Shown here piece after piece: positions 36,835-44,365 of a DNA stretch of 64,000 nt; positions within the stretch are counted from its first letter, which is position 1, and each line of letters starts with the position of its first letter. The position numbers and the translations under genes are program-made. The stretch comes from Legionella impletisoli. GTDB lineage: Bacteria; Pseudomonadota; Gammaproteobacteria; Legionellales; Legionellaceae. The stretch spans positions 2,501 to 66,500 of the forward strand of contig NZ_CAAAIA010000005.1 of NCBI RefSeq assembly GCF_900639875.1. Reading direction: 5' to 3'. The notes beneath the pieces are model-generated. The model did no database searches, was not told the DNA's origin, and saw only the letters and a list, made by a program, of their open reading frames with translations.

Positions 36835-37239
36835 ATGTGTAAGTTATCGCAACTGGAAGGCATCGGCGTCAAATTCATCGCGTTACTGCATGAAGCTGGA
36901 ATTGAAGATCAAGATCAATTGTTAGAAGCGTGCAGTCAACCCAATGAACGGCAACAATTGGCTAAAGCCACTGGGATAAACTCGAAACTTATTTTAAAAT
37001 GGACTCAACAGGCTGATTTATCAAGAATTAATGGAATAGGTGAAGAGTATGCCGAACTGTTAATTCATTGTGGCGTGGGCTCTGTACAACAACTATCATT
37101 ATGTAACCCTGAAAAGCTCATGGCACTCATGCAAGAATACAATGAGCAGACCAAACTGGTTCGGGCGCTACCTGGGAAGACTAGCATTGAAGACTGGATA
37201 GAACAAGCAAAAACAATCCCTGTTAAGCTAGAACCTTAG
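36835..37239 (+). CDS. DUF4332 helix-hairpin-helix protein
   Basis: A 134-residue protein with two helix-hairpin-helix-like units: LSQLEGIGVKFIALLHEAGI and LSRINGIGEEYAELLIHCGV. This is the DUF4332 pattern, suggesting nucleic-acid binding. It overlaps the convergent fur stop by 4 nt. It is preceded by a separate 88-bp gap from the amidohydrolase gene, so it need not be part of that cluster. Confidence 0.85.
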   Translation: MCKLSQLEGIGVKFIALLHEAGIEDQDQLLEACSQPNERQQLAKATGINSKLILKWTQQADLSRINGIGEEYAELLIHCGVGSVQQLSLCNPEKLMALMQEYNEQTKLVRALPGKTSIEDWIEQAKTIPVKLEP

Positions 37240-37658
37240 CGGCCTTTTTTCTGACAATCAACACACAGTCCGTAAATATTAAGGGAATGATCCGTCATTT
37301 TAAATTGCGCGCGTTCTGCTATCATGGCTTGTCGCTTTTCAATAATTTCATCGAGAAACTCCTCAACTCGCCCACATTTAACACAAACCAAGTGATCATG
37401 ATGCTCACCCTGGCTTAATTCATAGACCGAATACCCACCCTCAAAATTATGTCGATGAACAAGGCCTGCACTTTCAAACTGACTTAACACACGATACACT
37501 GTAGCCAGGCCAACGTCTTCTCCCATGTCCAATAACGCTTTATAAATCTCTTCCGCACTCACATGGTGATCACGAAACTGCTCAAGGATTTGCAATACTT
37601 TTAACCGAGGCATTGTAATTTTTAACCCAACCTCTTTGAGCTGTTGACTTTCTTCCAC
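37236..37658 (-). CDS. fur: Ferric uptake regulator Fur
   Basis: A 140-residue iron-responsive repressor. The winged helix has LKVLQILEQFRDHHVSAEEI and VGLATVYRVLSQFESAGLV. The metal-binding dimerisation part has HHDHLVCVKCGRVEEF, and a second Cys pair CVDC lies near the end. It is divergent from bamE, the usual arrangement in many gammaproteobacteria, with a shared 117-bp intergenic region in which I could not confirm a Fur box. Confidence 0.97.
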   Translation of the reverse strand: MEESQQLKEVGLKITMPRLKVLQILEQFRDHHVSAEEIYKALLDMGEDVGLATVYRVLSQFESAGLVHRHNFEGGYSVYELSQGEHHDHLVCVKCGRVEEFLDEIIEKRQAMIAERAQFKMTDHSLNIYGLCVDCQKKGR

Positions 37659-37775
37659 CGTAACTCCCGATATGAACTGAGTAAATCACAAGGCAAGGAT
37701 TGATTGGAAAGACTCAGATGAATTTATCAATATTGCGTGGTATTATGGCCGGATTTTACCAAACAGGCAAAAAAA

Positions 37776-38093
37776 ATGCGAATAAGAAACATTCTCATCT
37801 TTCTCATAACTTTTCTTTTACTCTCAGGTTGTGCGTCTTACGATTTTCAAAAACGTGCTGTACAACAAGGAAATTTGTTACCCGACTCGAAAATTGAGCG
37901 TTTAAAAATTGGCATGAGTAAGCAAGACGTTGCCATCTTAATGGGAACCAGTCTATTGAGCCCCGTATTTAATACCAATCGCTGGGATTATGCCTACACT
38001 TGGCGAAAAGGAAACGTAGCAAACGAAGTGCGAAATATCAGTTTATACTTTAAAAACGATAGGCTGGTTCGTATTGAATACAACCCAAGGTAA
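37776..38093 (+). CDS. bamE: Outer membrane assembly lipoprotein BamE (OmlA/SmpA)
   Basis: A 105-residue lipoprotein of the BAM complex. The leader ILIFLITFLLLSGC ends in an LSGC lipobox. The mature part shows IERLKIGMSKQDVAILMG and TNRWDYAYTWRKGN, the family signature. The ATG at 37776 gives a compact lipoprotein leader; a frame extension to 37737 would put 13 charged or bulky residues ahead of it. Divergent from fur. Confidence 0.93.
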   Translation: MRIRNILIFLITFLLLSGCASYDFQKRAVQQGNLLPDSKIERLKIGMSKQDVAILMGTSLLSPVFNTNRWDYAYTWRKGNVANEVRNISLYFKNDRLVRIEYNPR

Positions 38094-38126
38094 ATCCGAC
38101 ATTTCGCACCACAGTATTTTTTAGAT

Positions 38127-38150
38127 AAAAAGACACCCGTGCGGGATGTC
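38127..38150 (-). terminator. Rho-independent terminator after TauE/SafE gene region
   Basis: On the minus strand GACATCCC and GGGTGTC pair around GCAC and are followed by TTTTT. It lies just past the minus-strand transporter gene that ends at 38158 and also separates it from bamE. Confidence 0.75.
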
Positions 38151-38157
38151 GGGTAAA

Positions 38158-38910
38158 TTAAATCAATTTTTGAATTAGCATGGCGAGGCCGAGAACAATA
38201 CTCGTTAAACCGATCACAATTTTTAAATGAACGACCCGACTAATTTTTACCACGTAGGTGGCTGGTAAAACAGCCAAACCGCCACCAATCAACATCGAGA
38301 CAGCCAAAGTCCAATTGATGTGAACTCTGGAAAATAAAAAAAACGTAGCAAAACCAACCAAACTAACCACCCCTTCGGCTAAAGCCGTAATGCTGACCGA
38401 TTGCTTGTTTAAAATACCGGATAATATTTGACCACTGGTTAGGATTGGCCCATAACCACCTCCAGACATGCCTTTATTAAAACCAGCTACTAGGCTTACA
38501 AAACCAAGTTTTCGCCATGAAAACAAAATGGGCGAACGCCTAAGGATAACGATAACACCAAGTAGAACAATTAATACCCCGATGTATAACTCCAGGAGTT
38601 TAACGGGCATAAAGACAGCCACCCCAACACCGACGACAATGCCTATAAGCCCTAATAAAATCGTGGTGCTAACGATTTTTAAAATCAAAGGCTCAGTAAA
38701 AGAAACATTTTCAAACCAATGATGAAAAAAAGCGGCGGATAAACCAAATAGGCAGGACAAAAGCAACACAGGAGGAATAATGTCTAAAGGTTGATACTCT
38801 AAAAGAATGAGAACGGGGGTTATCATGCCAAACCCCATGCCAGCATAAATATCTAAAAATTCCAATAAAAAACTAATGATGATGATATCAAAGGCAAGAA
38901 ATTCCAGCAT
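38158..38910 (-). CDS. TauE/SafE family sulfite/anion transporter
   Basis: A 250-residue protein with about seven or eight hydrophobic segments. The first half has GFGMITPVLILLEYQPLDII and PPVLLLSCLFGLSAAFFHHW, and the second half has the repeated family motif LVAGFNKGMSGGGYGPILTS. This two-half GFG/GGGYGP arrangement is typical of TauE/SafE (DUF81) exporters. Substrate unknown; sulfite or organosulfonates are usual guesses. It is a single-gene unit followed by a terminator. Confidence 0.88.
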   Translation of the reverse strand: MLEFLAFDIIIISFLLEFLDIYAGMGFGMITPVLILLEYQPLDIIPPVLLLSCLFGLSAAFFHHWFENVSFTEPLILKIVSTTILLGLIGIVVGVGVAVFMPVKLLELYIGVLIVLLGVIVILRRSPILFSWRKLGFVSLVAGFNKGMSGGGYGPILTSGQILSGILNKQSVSITALAEGVVSLVGFATFFLFSRVHINWTLAVSMLIGGGLAVLPATYVVKISRVVHLKIVIGLTSIVLGLAMLIQKLI

Positions 38911-39017
38911 CGAAGTTCCGTAGCGTTTTTTTTCTTTGGAGGAGTAATTAGTATAGACCTACTTCTTAATGTGTCTAGAGAAATTATTTGAAGCGTTGAA
39001 CTTCTTATAGTTACCAA

Positions 39018-40022
39018 TTAAATTGACGGATGCGTGTCATCATGGCTTAGAGATCCCATGGCTTCGATTCTTTGAATCTGTGTTGCATCAAGAGCTGACA
39101 AAATAGGATTCATCTCATTTTTCCGCTCAGATTGATAATCAGCGCACAATATATCCTCTAAGTCATCAAAATGAGTTCTCACGCATTGCGATAGCGCATC
39201 AATGGCGTTTTCTTCCCCTAAGTAATCTAGTAAAAATAGGGCTTGATATACTCGTTTTGGATCATCATGGGATAACGTTAAGCTAGGCTCAGGAGCATAA
39301 TATTTCCCAACCAAAAAAGCAGTCAAACCAACGGCCATTGCGATCGCTGCAAGAGGAAGAAAAACACAAGAGGCTAAAGCAAGACCCGCTCCAAATCCTG
39401 CCATAGCACTCACCGCAACGGTATAAGAGAAATAAATGACTGGTAACAACACACTAAGCAAAGCAGAGCCAACGGCGGGTAATGAAAGACTTATCATAAG
39501 ACAAAGTGATGTAACCAGGATATCCGAAACAACTAAACAAAATGCGCATAAAATCCAGTAGGGAATAAAACCCATTGCAATCAACAATGCGCCTACTAAG
39601 CTGTTTAATCCTAGGTTTAAAGGCTTTTTATAAAGTTGCGTCAACGATTGCATCTCTTGATAATTAACCTGACGTTGGCGCTTATGGGTTAAAACAATCG
39701 CTCGAAGTGATTTAGAAATTGGATAGAGCTGATTGCGATATCCCCTTAATTCAGAGGGTTCAAACGAATCAAGATGTTCAGTCAAAAGCATTAAGAGATT
39801 TCGCCGACAATCCAAAATATACGTTGAAAAATACGAAGCATTTTCTTCAGGAATCAATGACAGCGCTTCTATGTAGGTTTTTAAAGATCGCTTAATGTCA
39901 TTTTGTTGCGCCGCTTTTTTAGCCGAAGCCATGAGTACTTTTATGGCATTTTCTCGTGAACCAACATCGGTAGGCCGCACGTTTTGTGCGGTAAAAAGAC
40001 CCCAATTCAATGTCATGGCCAT
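39018..40022 (-). CDS. Hypothetical membrane protein, 334 aa
   Basis: Not recognised. An N-terminal soluble part of about 130 residues has a TPR-like helical stretch (LMASAKKAAQQNDIKRSLKT; YIEALSLIPEENASYF). A block of four or five hydrophobic segments follows (LIAMGFIPYWILCAFCLVVS; AVGSALLSVLLPVIYFSYTV; ASCVFLPLAAIAMAVGLTAF), and a hydrophilic 90-residue tail ends it. Paired hydrophobic segments in the middle of an otherwise soluble orphan protein are common among Legionella effectors that insert into host membranes; this is inference. GGGA lies upstream of the ATG pair at 40022/40016. Confidence 0.75.
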   Translation of the reverse strand: MAMTLNWGLFTAQNVRPTDVGSRENAIKVLMASAKKAAQQNDIKRSLKTYIEALSLIPEENASYFSTYILDCRRNLLMLLTEHLDSFEPSELRGYRNQLYPISKSLRAIVLTHKRQRQVNYQEMQSLTQLYKKPLNLGLNSLVGALLIAMGFIPYWILCAFCLVVSDILVTSLCLMISLSLPAVGSALLSVLLPVIYFSYTVAVSAMAGFGAGLALASCVFLPLAAIAMAVGLTAFLVGKYYAPEPSLTLSHDDPKRVYQALFLLDYLGEENAIDALSQCVRTHFDDLEDILCADYQSERKNEMNPILSALDATQIQRIEAMGSLSHDDTHPSI

Positions 40023-40185
40023 AAACTACATTCCCAACAAAAAAATTGAGCGGATTCTATCATGCCGGATGATAATGGTCAATTTGTTTTCAATAAGATT
40101 GACTATTGTTCGAAATAATTCGAAAAAGTAAGCAATCTATTCTATATTTTTAATAAAGGACTATTCATTTTATAAGGAAATTATC

Positions 40186-40329
40186 ATGGACCTGCTCTTT
40201 TTAATTATCTTAATTCTTATTTTAATTGCAGTTTTACCCGCATGGCCATATAGCCGAGGCTGGGGCTATTATCCGACGGGTGGTATAGGATTATTACTTC
40301 TGATTTTAATTATTGTGATGCTTGTTTGA
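40186..40329 (+). CDS. DUF3309 small membrane protein
   Basis: A 47-residue hydrophobic protein: hydrophobic LLFLIILILILIAVLPAW, then YSRGWGYYPTGGIG, then LLLLILIIVMLV. The WPYSRxWGY-PxGGxG core is diagnostic of DUF3309, a widespread family of tiny inner-membrane proteins of unknown role. TAAGGA lies 8 nt before the ATG. The gene is short and easily overlooked. Confidence 0.85.
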   Translation: MDLLFLIILILILIAVLPAWPYSRGWGYYPTGGIGLLLLILIIVMLV

Positions 40330-40431
40330 TCAAAAGACCAAGAAATTTGAACAATTTTAGATCATCCACTATACTTTATACTGTAGAGCATGAACACCAC
40401 TTTTGATGAATGTGGTTTGTTCGCTCTCAGC

Positions 40432-40455
40432 AAAAGCCACCAATGCGTGGCTTTT
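40432..40455. terminator. Bidirectional terminator-like hairpin
   Basis: AAAAGCCAC and GTGGCTTTT form a 9-bp stem around CAATGC, with A/T tails on both sides. It sits between the DUF3309 gene and the convergent mtfA gene. A weaker GAACACCAC/GTGGTTTGTTC dyad lies just before it. Confidence 0.7.
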
Positions 40456-40475
40456 GTCATTTTGGCAACTGGATG

Positions 40476-41231
40476 TTAATGGAGCGGGTCTTGCCGGTAG
40501 AACTGCGTGAGTTGGTGGTACACATCTGGATACTGTTTAGCAAGAACTTTTGGGTTTTCAAAAAAATACTCTGACAACACCGCAAAAAACTCACCGGGCG
40601 AAGTCGCAGCGTATGAGTCGATTGGTCCAGGACTCGTTAGCAAACCCTCACAAAAATCATGATATGCATGGGTGAATGCGTCTGCCCATTGTTTAATGGA
40701 CATGTTTTTATGAAGCGGTGGCAGGCCATTGGCTTGCCCATTGAGCATATCCAGTTTGTGAGCCAACTCATGAATAACGACATTTCTTGTTTCAAAACGG
40801 TGATCAAATTGTGCATCTTGCCAAGATAGGACAACCGGTCCACGCTCCCATGACTCGCCACTTAAACTGGTTTTACTCTCGTGAACAACCCCACATTCAT
40901 CGACTTCCATTTGTTCTTTAGCAAACGCACCGGGATAAATAACGATAGACACCCATCCTTCATACCACTCTAAACCGAGTTTTAAAATCAAAAGGCAGGC
41001 TTGCAATGCGATGATGAGCTTCATAGGTGTTGTCACCTCAATGCCAACCCCTTCAAGGGACTTATAATGAAGAAATAATATAGCAAGATGTTTTAGTTGT
41101 TTTTGTTCATCCTGGTTTAATCGTTTTAACAAAGGCAAACGTTGAAATGCTGCTTGCCACTGATAGTCGGTGACGTTGGAGCGATGAATAATTCGTTCAT
41201 GATGCCATTGTTTAATCCATTTAAAAATCAC
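40476..41231 (-). CDS. mtfA: MtfA-type zinc peptidase (M90)
   Basis: A 251-residue protein with the M90 family zinc motif HELAH in NVVIHELAHKLDMLNGQANG and the downstream acidic motif PGEFFAVLSEYFFENP that supplies the third ligand. The N-terminal half shows LKHLAILFLHYKSLEGVGIE. In E. coli MtfA binds the glucose repressor Mlc and has peptidase activity; whether Mlc exists here cannot be seen. It starts 5 nt after the stop of a small secreted protein gene, so they form an operon. Confidence 0.9.
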   Translation of the reverse strand: MIFKWIKQWHHERIIHRSNVTDYQWQAAFQRLPLLKRLNQDEQKQLKHLAILFLHYKSLEGVGIEVTTPMKLIIALQACLLILKLGLEWYEGWVSIVIYPGAFAKEQMEVDECGVVHESKTSLSGESWERGPVVLSWQDAQFDHRFETRNVVIHELAHKLDMLNGQANGLPPLHKNMSIKQWADAFTHAYHDFCEGLLTSPGPIDSYAATSPGEFFAVLSEYFFENPKVLAKQYPDVYHQLTQFYRQDPLH

Positions 41232-41236
41232 AAACG

Positions 41237-41470
41237 TTATAATTCCTCTTCTGGAGCTAAAAGAGAAACGGAGTCTCCTGAGCTAACATTTTGCAACTTG
41301 AGCACTTCCTCTCTAGGAATATATATTTTAATTTTAGTGCCATCAAAGGTTTCTAGATACATAATAAGGGGATTAATTAGCACCGTCTGGGTGCTTGGTG
41401 GCGTGATTTGAGCATAAGCCATGTTAGCTATCCATAATAAAACGGCCATAACCGTCACTTGAACTCTCAT
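41237..41470 (-). CDS. Small secreted protein upstream of mtfA
   Basis: A 77-residue protein with a signal peptide (VTVMAVLLWIANMAYA) and a mature part of about 57 residues with a strand-rich stretch (TFDGTKIKIYIPREEVLKL, then GDSVSLLAPEEEL). GGAGACG lies upstream of the ATG. No family recognised. Its last part recalls the end of the small secreted protein at 47926 (GEKLTLLSWG), so the two may share a tiny beta fold; this is weak. It is in an operon with mtfA. Confidence 0.7.
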   Translation of the reverse strand: MRVQVTVMAVLLWIANMAYAQITPPSTQTVLINPLIMYLETFDGTKIKIYIPREEVLKLQNVSSGDSVSLLAPEEEL

Positions 41471-41552
41471 AGATCGTCTCCTTGATCTGTTCTATCTAAT
41501 ATTAGCCCGTATTCTCTGAGCTGTCATTTTAAGAACTTCCACTTGCATAGGT

Positions 41553-41609
41553 AAACGCATCTAATAGCATTAAAGAAAACAGAATGTCTACGTTCCTCGC
41601 TTTATTTAA
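41553..41609 (+). mobile_element. MITE-like element, copy C (left end only)
   Basis: Starts AAACGCATCTAATAGCATTA and continues ATGTCTACGTTCCTCGCTTTA, matching the left half of the copy at 44.1 kb. No right end is found. The rest of 41471-42088 (618 bp, AT-rich) holds no gene that I can support. Confidence 0.65.
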
Positions 41610-42019
41610 GATTGATCCTACCTCCTTCTGATCCTGCTCGAATACAATTTCCCTATACGGCATGATTTTTCCGAATTATTAAAATATTTGAAATATAGTA
41701 GTTAAACTAATCGTAAAAATTGATTATTTATTGAAATAGAAAAATTAACCACATTTATTAACCATTTCTTTGTTGAATTTTCGTTGGTTGAAAGGGTATG
41801 GCAGAGGAGTAAAGAAAACCCTCATTTAAATTACTTGGGAAAAGGGAAAAGCTCAAAAACCATCCATCAGGGAAATCATTCGGCTTATTGTTTTCACTTA
41901 GACGAGAACTTCTTCAAAGGTTTCGAAAATAATAATTATGTGTCAATTTGATGGTAAAATAAAATTACTGTATGGATCACTAGCAGGTTATTGCATAGAA
42001 AGCTATGACTCTATAAAAT

Positions 42020-42038
42020 CCGCTTATCAGATAAGCGG
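42020..42038. repeat. Perfect 9-bp palindrome
   Basis: CCGCTTATC and GATAAGCGG flank a single A. The CGCTTATC half equals the core of the 5.2-kb array units, so it may be a relic of that repeat family. It lies 50 nt upstream of a small membrane-protein gene and could also be an operator. Confidence 0.45.
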
Positions 42039-42088
42039 GATGGAACAAACGCTTTTCATCAGAACACACATATGGAATAAGAGTACAG

Positions 42089-42241
42089 ATGAAAAAAAAC
42101 ACTAGAAAATGGTTTTATCTAGGAGCTATAGCAGGGTTCTCCACAGCATTCATTAGCTTTATCATGTTAATGACTCACCATCACCAAACAAATGAAGGGA
42201 TTAATTATCATGGATTGCCAGTTAATATCCAATCCCAATAA
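42089..42241 (+). CDS. Putative small membrane protein, 50 aa
   Basis: A 50-residue frame with lysine-rich start, one hydrophobic helix (GAIAGFSTAFISFIMLM) and a His-rich polar tail. GAG lies about 6 nt before the ATG. It overlaps the next small frame by 32 nt. No family recognised; the regular signal-anchor design is the only support. Confidence 0.4.
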   Translation: MKKNTRKWFYLGAIAGFSTAFISFIMLMTHHHQTNEGINYHGLPVNIQSQ

Positions 42242-42332
42242 TACCCAAAAACTTTTATCATTTGCACTTGGCATTATTATGGGCTTGGGTCTCTGGGTTT
42301 TATTATTTTTTATCCTATTGATTCTAAACTAA
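42210..42332 (+). CDS. Putative small membrane protein, 40 aa
   Basis: A 40-residue frame with a polar start (CQLISNPNNTQ) and one long hydrophobic helix (LLSFALGIIMGLGLWVLLFF). GAAGGG lies about 14 nt before the ATG, too far to be strong evidence. It starts within the preceding small gene, so coupling is possible. Low confidence. Confidence 0.35.
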   Translation: MDCQLISNPNNTQKLLSFALGIIMGLGLWVLLFFILLILN

Positions 42333-42405
42333 TAAATGAAATTCTTTAGTATTTTTGGAATATAAGTTCACTCGCAGACTAAATGGAAAAAAACAAGGAG
42401 TATCT

Positions 42406-42533
42406 GTGAAAAAATTGTTGTAACTGGAATTTTATTATCTTCATTCGCACAGTGTTATGCTGGAATAAATGCTACTACCGCTCATAGTAGAGCCAATTGT
42501 ATGAATAATGAATCTATTACTTGGTATTTATGA
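42406..42533 (+). pseudogene. Small secreted protein with frameshift in leader A-tract
   Basis: AAGGAG precedes a GTG at 42406 that reads MKKLL and then a stop. If the A6 run after the start were A7, the frame would read a signal peptide (MKKIVVTGILLSSFAQCYA) and a tail with NATTAHSRANCMNNESITW before a TGA at 42531. The leader and ribosome site are too good to be chance, so this looks like a gene broken by a one-base loss, or one switched by slippage in the A run. It ends about 40 nt before the next secreted-protein gene. Confidence 0.5.
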
Positions 42534-42572
42534 TGGTTGGTGGGATTATTAAAGATTAATAGGATTTTTAAC

Positions 42573-43331
42573 ATGAAAAAAAGTAATTTAGCGTTGTTAT
42601 TTTTAATGAGCACTAGTGCATGCTTTGCACAAGATAAAACATATACAAGTAGAGAAGATTTGAATGAGCAAATAAATCAATACTTAAACTCTCAAAATTT
42701 ACCTTTACCGAATTCTGGAATTCAGATTATTCCTGTAGCAGAGCTAAGCGGTTCAATCGAAGATGAAGATAAAGAAATTAAAATGCTTAAAGAGCAAAAG
42801 AAAAATGGATTTATTAAAGTAGATAATCCTAGAGCTAAAGAGCTAATGGAATTTCGCCACACTGCATCACATCAAATTCAGAAAAACTCTGATAACTACT
42901 TAGCTCAAGGTACTCATTTAAGAAAATCAATCCATGAGCTTAATATGGGATATACATTTTTAGGCGTTCCTGAGTCTCTTATGACACATAACCTAGGTGT
43001 TGCACCTTATGGTGCTTATCATGAAAATGGATGGGATGGTGCTATACAGTTTTTTGAAAACAAAGAAATTGGCACGTGTGCATTTGCTGAACATAGCATT
43101 AAGCTCAGCAGGGGAGGGGTCCGTTTGGCTAAGGAAGCTGTGACATTTGAAATTAATGATAAGCCAACTTTGATACATGTTAAGGGTAACTATGCATCTG
43201 GTTACGTATATAACATCCAATGGTATGATAATGATTTTGCTCGCTCAATAGAATGCGCCCATAAAAATTATCAGCCTTCAATTACAAACAATGTGATTGG
43301 CTTGGCTAGAAATATAGATAGTAATTCTTAG
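42573..43331 (+). CDS. Secreted hypothetical protein, 252 aa
   Basis: A signal peptide (LALLFLMSTSACFA) precedes a 234-residue mature protein that I do not recognise. The N-terminal part is charged and helical (KEIKMLKEQKKNGF); the C-terminal part appears beta-rich (WDGAIQFFENKEIGTCAFAE; GYVYNIQWYDNDFARSIEC) with two cysteines that could pair. The ATG at 42573 has AGGA 8 nt upstream; the frame continues to a TTG at 42537 but that adds no plausible leader. A TTTGA/TCAAA dyad with a T6 run just downstream may be its terminator. Base use is AT-rich, like the surrounding accessory zone. Confidence 0.75.
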   Translation: MKKSNLALLFLMSTSACFAQDKTYTSREDLNEQINQYLNSQNLPLPNSGIQIIPVAELSGSIEDEDKEIKMLKEQKKNGFIKVDNPRAKELMEFRHTASHQIQKNSDNYLAQGTHLRKSIHELNMGYTFLGVPESLMTHNLGVAPYGAYHENGWDGAIQFFENKEIGTCAFAEHSIKLSRGGVRLAKEAVTFEINDKPTLIHVKGNYASGYVYNIQWYDNDFARSIECAHKNYQPSITNNVIGLARNIDSNS

Positions 43332-43526
43332 TTTGAGTGTTCTTTCGTAAAAAAACCTAAAGTCAAACTTTTTTAGAAAAAGAAAATTTACCACAAGGAT
43401 GTGGGTAAACGCTGTTTTCATTCCAACAAAGTTATTTGCTATTTCAGATCAATAACTTTAATGATCTTACCTCGATTAGCCGTGCATCTTGTTTAAGAGA
43501 TATAATCTCATCAGCAAGGAGTAAAA

Positions 43527-43829
43527 ATGGTAAGAAATGTCTATACAAAAGAGTTCAAAATTAAAGCTATTGAATTGTTAGAGCAAAGCGATAAGACTTT
43601 AAGACAAGTGGCAAGAGAGCTAGGTGTAGCAGAAAATAATCTCTATAATTGGCATAAAAATTACAGAATCAACCAAGAAAATGCTTTTCCGAATCACCCA
43701 AAGCTCAATGAAAAAGACTTGGAATTGAGACGATTAAAAGCGCGCATTGCTGAACTTGAAGAAGAGCGAGAAATCTTAAAAAAGGCAGCAGCGTTTTTCG
43801 CCAGGGAAGGCCGGCGAAATACGCGTTAA
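43527..43829 (+). mobile_element. IS3-family orfA remnant (orfB lost)
   Basis: A 100-residue IS3/IS911-type OrfA with helix-turn-helix (YTKEFKIKAIELLEQSDKTL, RQVARELGVAENNLYNW) and the leucine-zipper region (LRRLKARIAELEEEREIL, KKAAAFFA). In the shifted frame just past its end the sequence reads KYALIKEQK and stops, which is the first stretch of OrfB. The rest of orfB and the right end are missing, so the element cannot transpose by itself. GGAG precedes the ATG. Confidence 0.88.
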
Positions 43830-44074
43830 TTAAAGAGCAGAAATAAGGACACCCGTTTGCGAAAAATTATACCATATTTGAACTGCAATGACCAACTGTG
43901 ATTGGTGTCTGTGATTGGTGTCTAATAAAATTACAATGCGCCATAAATGCCTCTTAGGCCATAGTATAAAATAAAATATTGAGTTTTATATATAGATTTA
44001 CACCAGAATCATAGGATTATAAATCCCCTGTTGTGCTATTTTTGCTAACTTTGCTTTACATTGTTGAAATTATG

Positions 44075-44232
44075 GATCCATCTAATCGCATTAAATAAAA
44101 CAAAATGTCTACCTTCCTCGCTTTATGCGAGGAATCCAGCTCCAAACTTCATTCAAGCTTGACGGTTTGCCTACATAAAGCAGGACAAGTAGGCAAAACA
44201 TGCATGTAATGTTCAAAACATTAGATGCGTTT
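44075..44232 (+). mobile_element. MITE-like element, copy D (nearly full) with flanking direct repeats
   Basis: About 155 bp. The left end is partly decayed (CATCTAATCGCATT), the right end is intact (CATTAGATGCGTTT). Internal dyads are CCTCGC/GCGAGG at about 44117 and TTTGCCTAC/GTAGGCAAA at 44165-44197. The 15-bp sequence TTGAAATTATGGATC occurs at 44064-44078, directly against the left end, and again at 44258-44272, 25 nt past the right end. No coding capacity. The remainder of 43830-44365 shows only a 13-bp tandem duplication (CTGTGATTGGTGT) near 43900. Confidence 0.7.
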
Positions 44233-44365
44233 TCCCTGCTTTCCTTTGGCAGTGGTTTTGAAATTATGGATCAATGTTGTTATTATTCGCCGCTTTGACT
44301 GAAAAAAGCTCAAACTTCAATTCACTTTCTGGCTGATTGAGTAAAATAAAACCTAGAGAGGTACC

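Noticed and set aside
41938-42108. 56-codon frame overlapping the palindrome at 42020
   Set aside because: No ribosome site, no compositional sign of a protein, and it runs through an inverted repeat and into the start of another frame.
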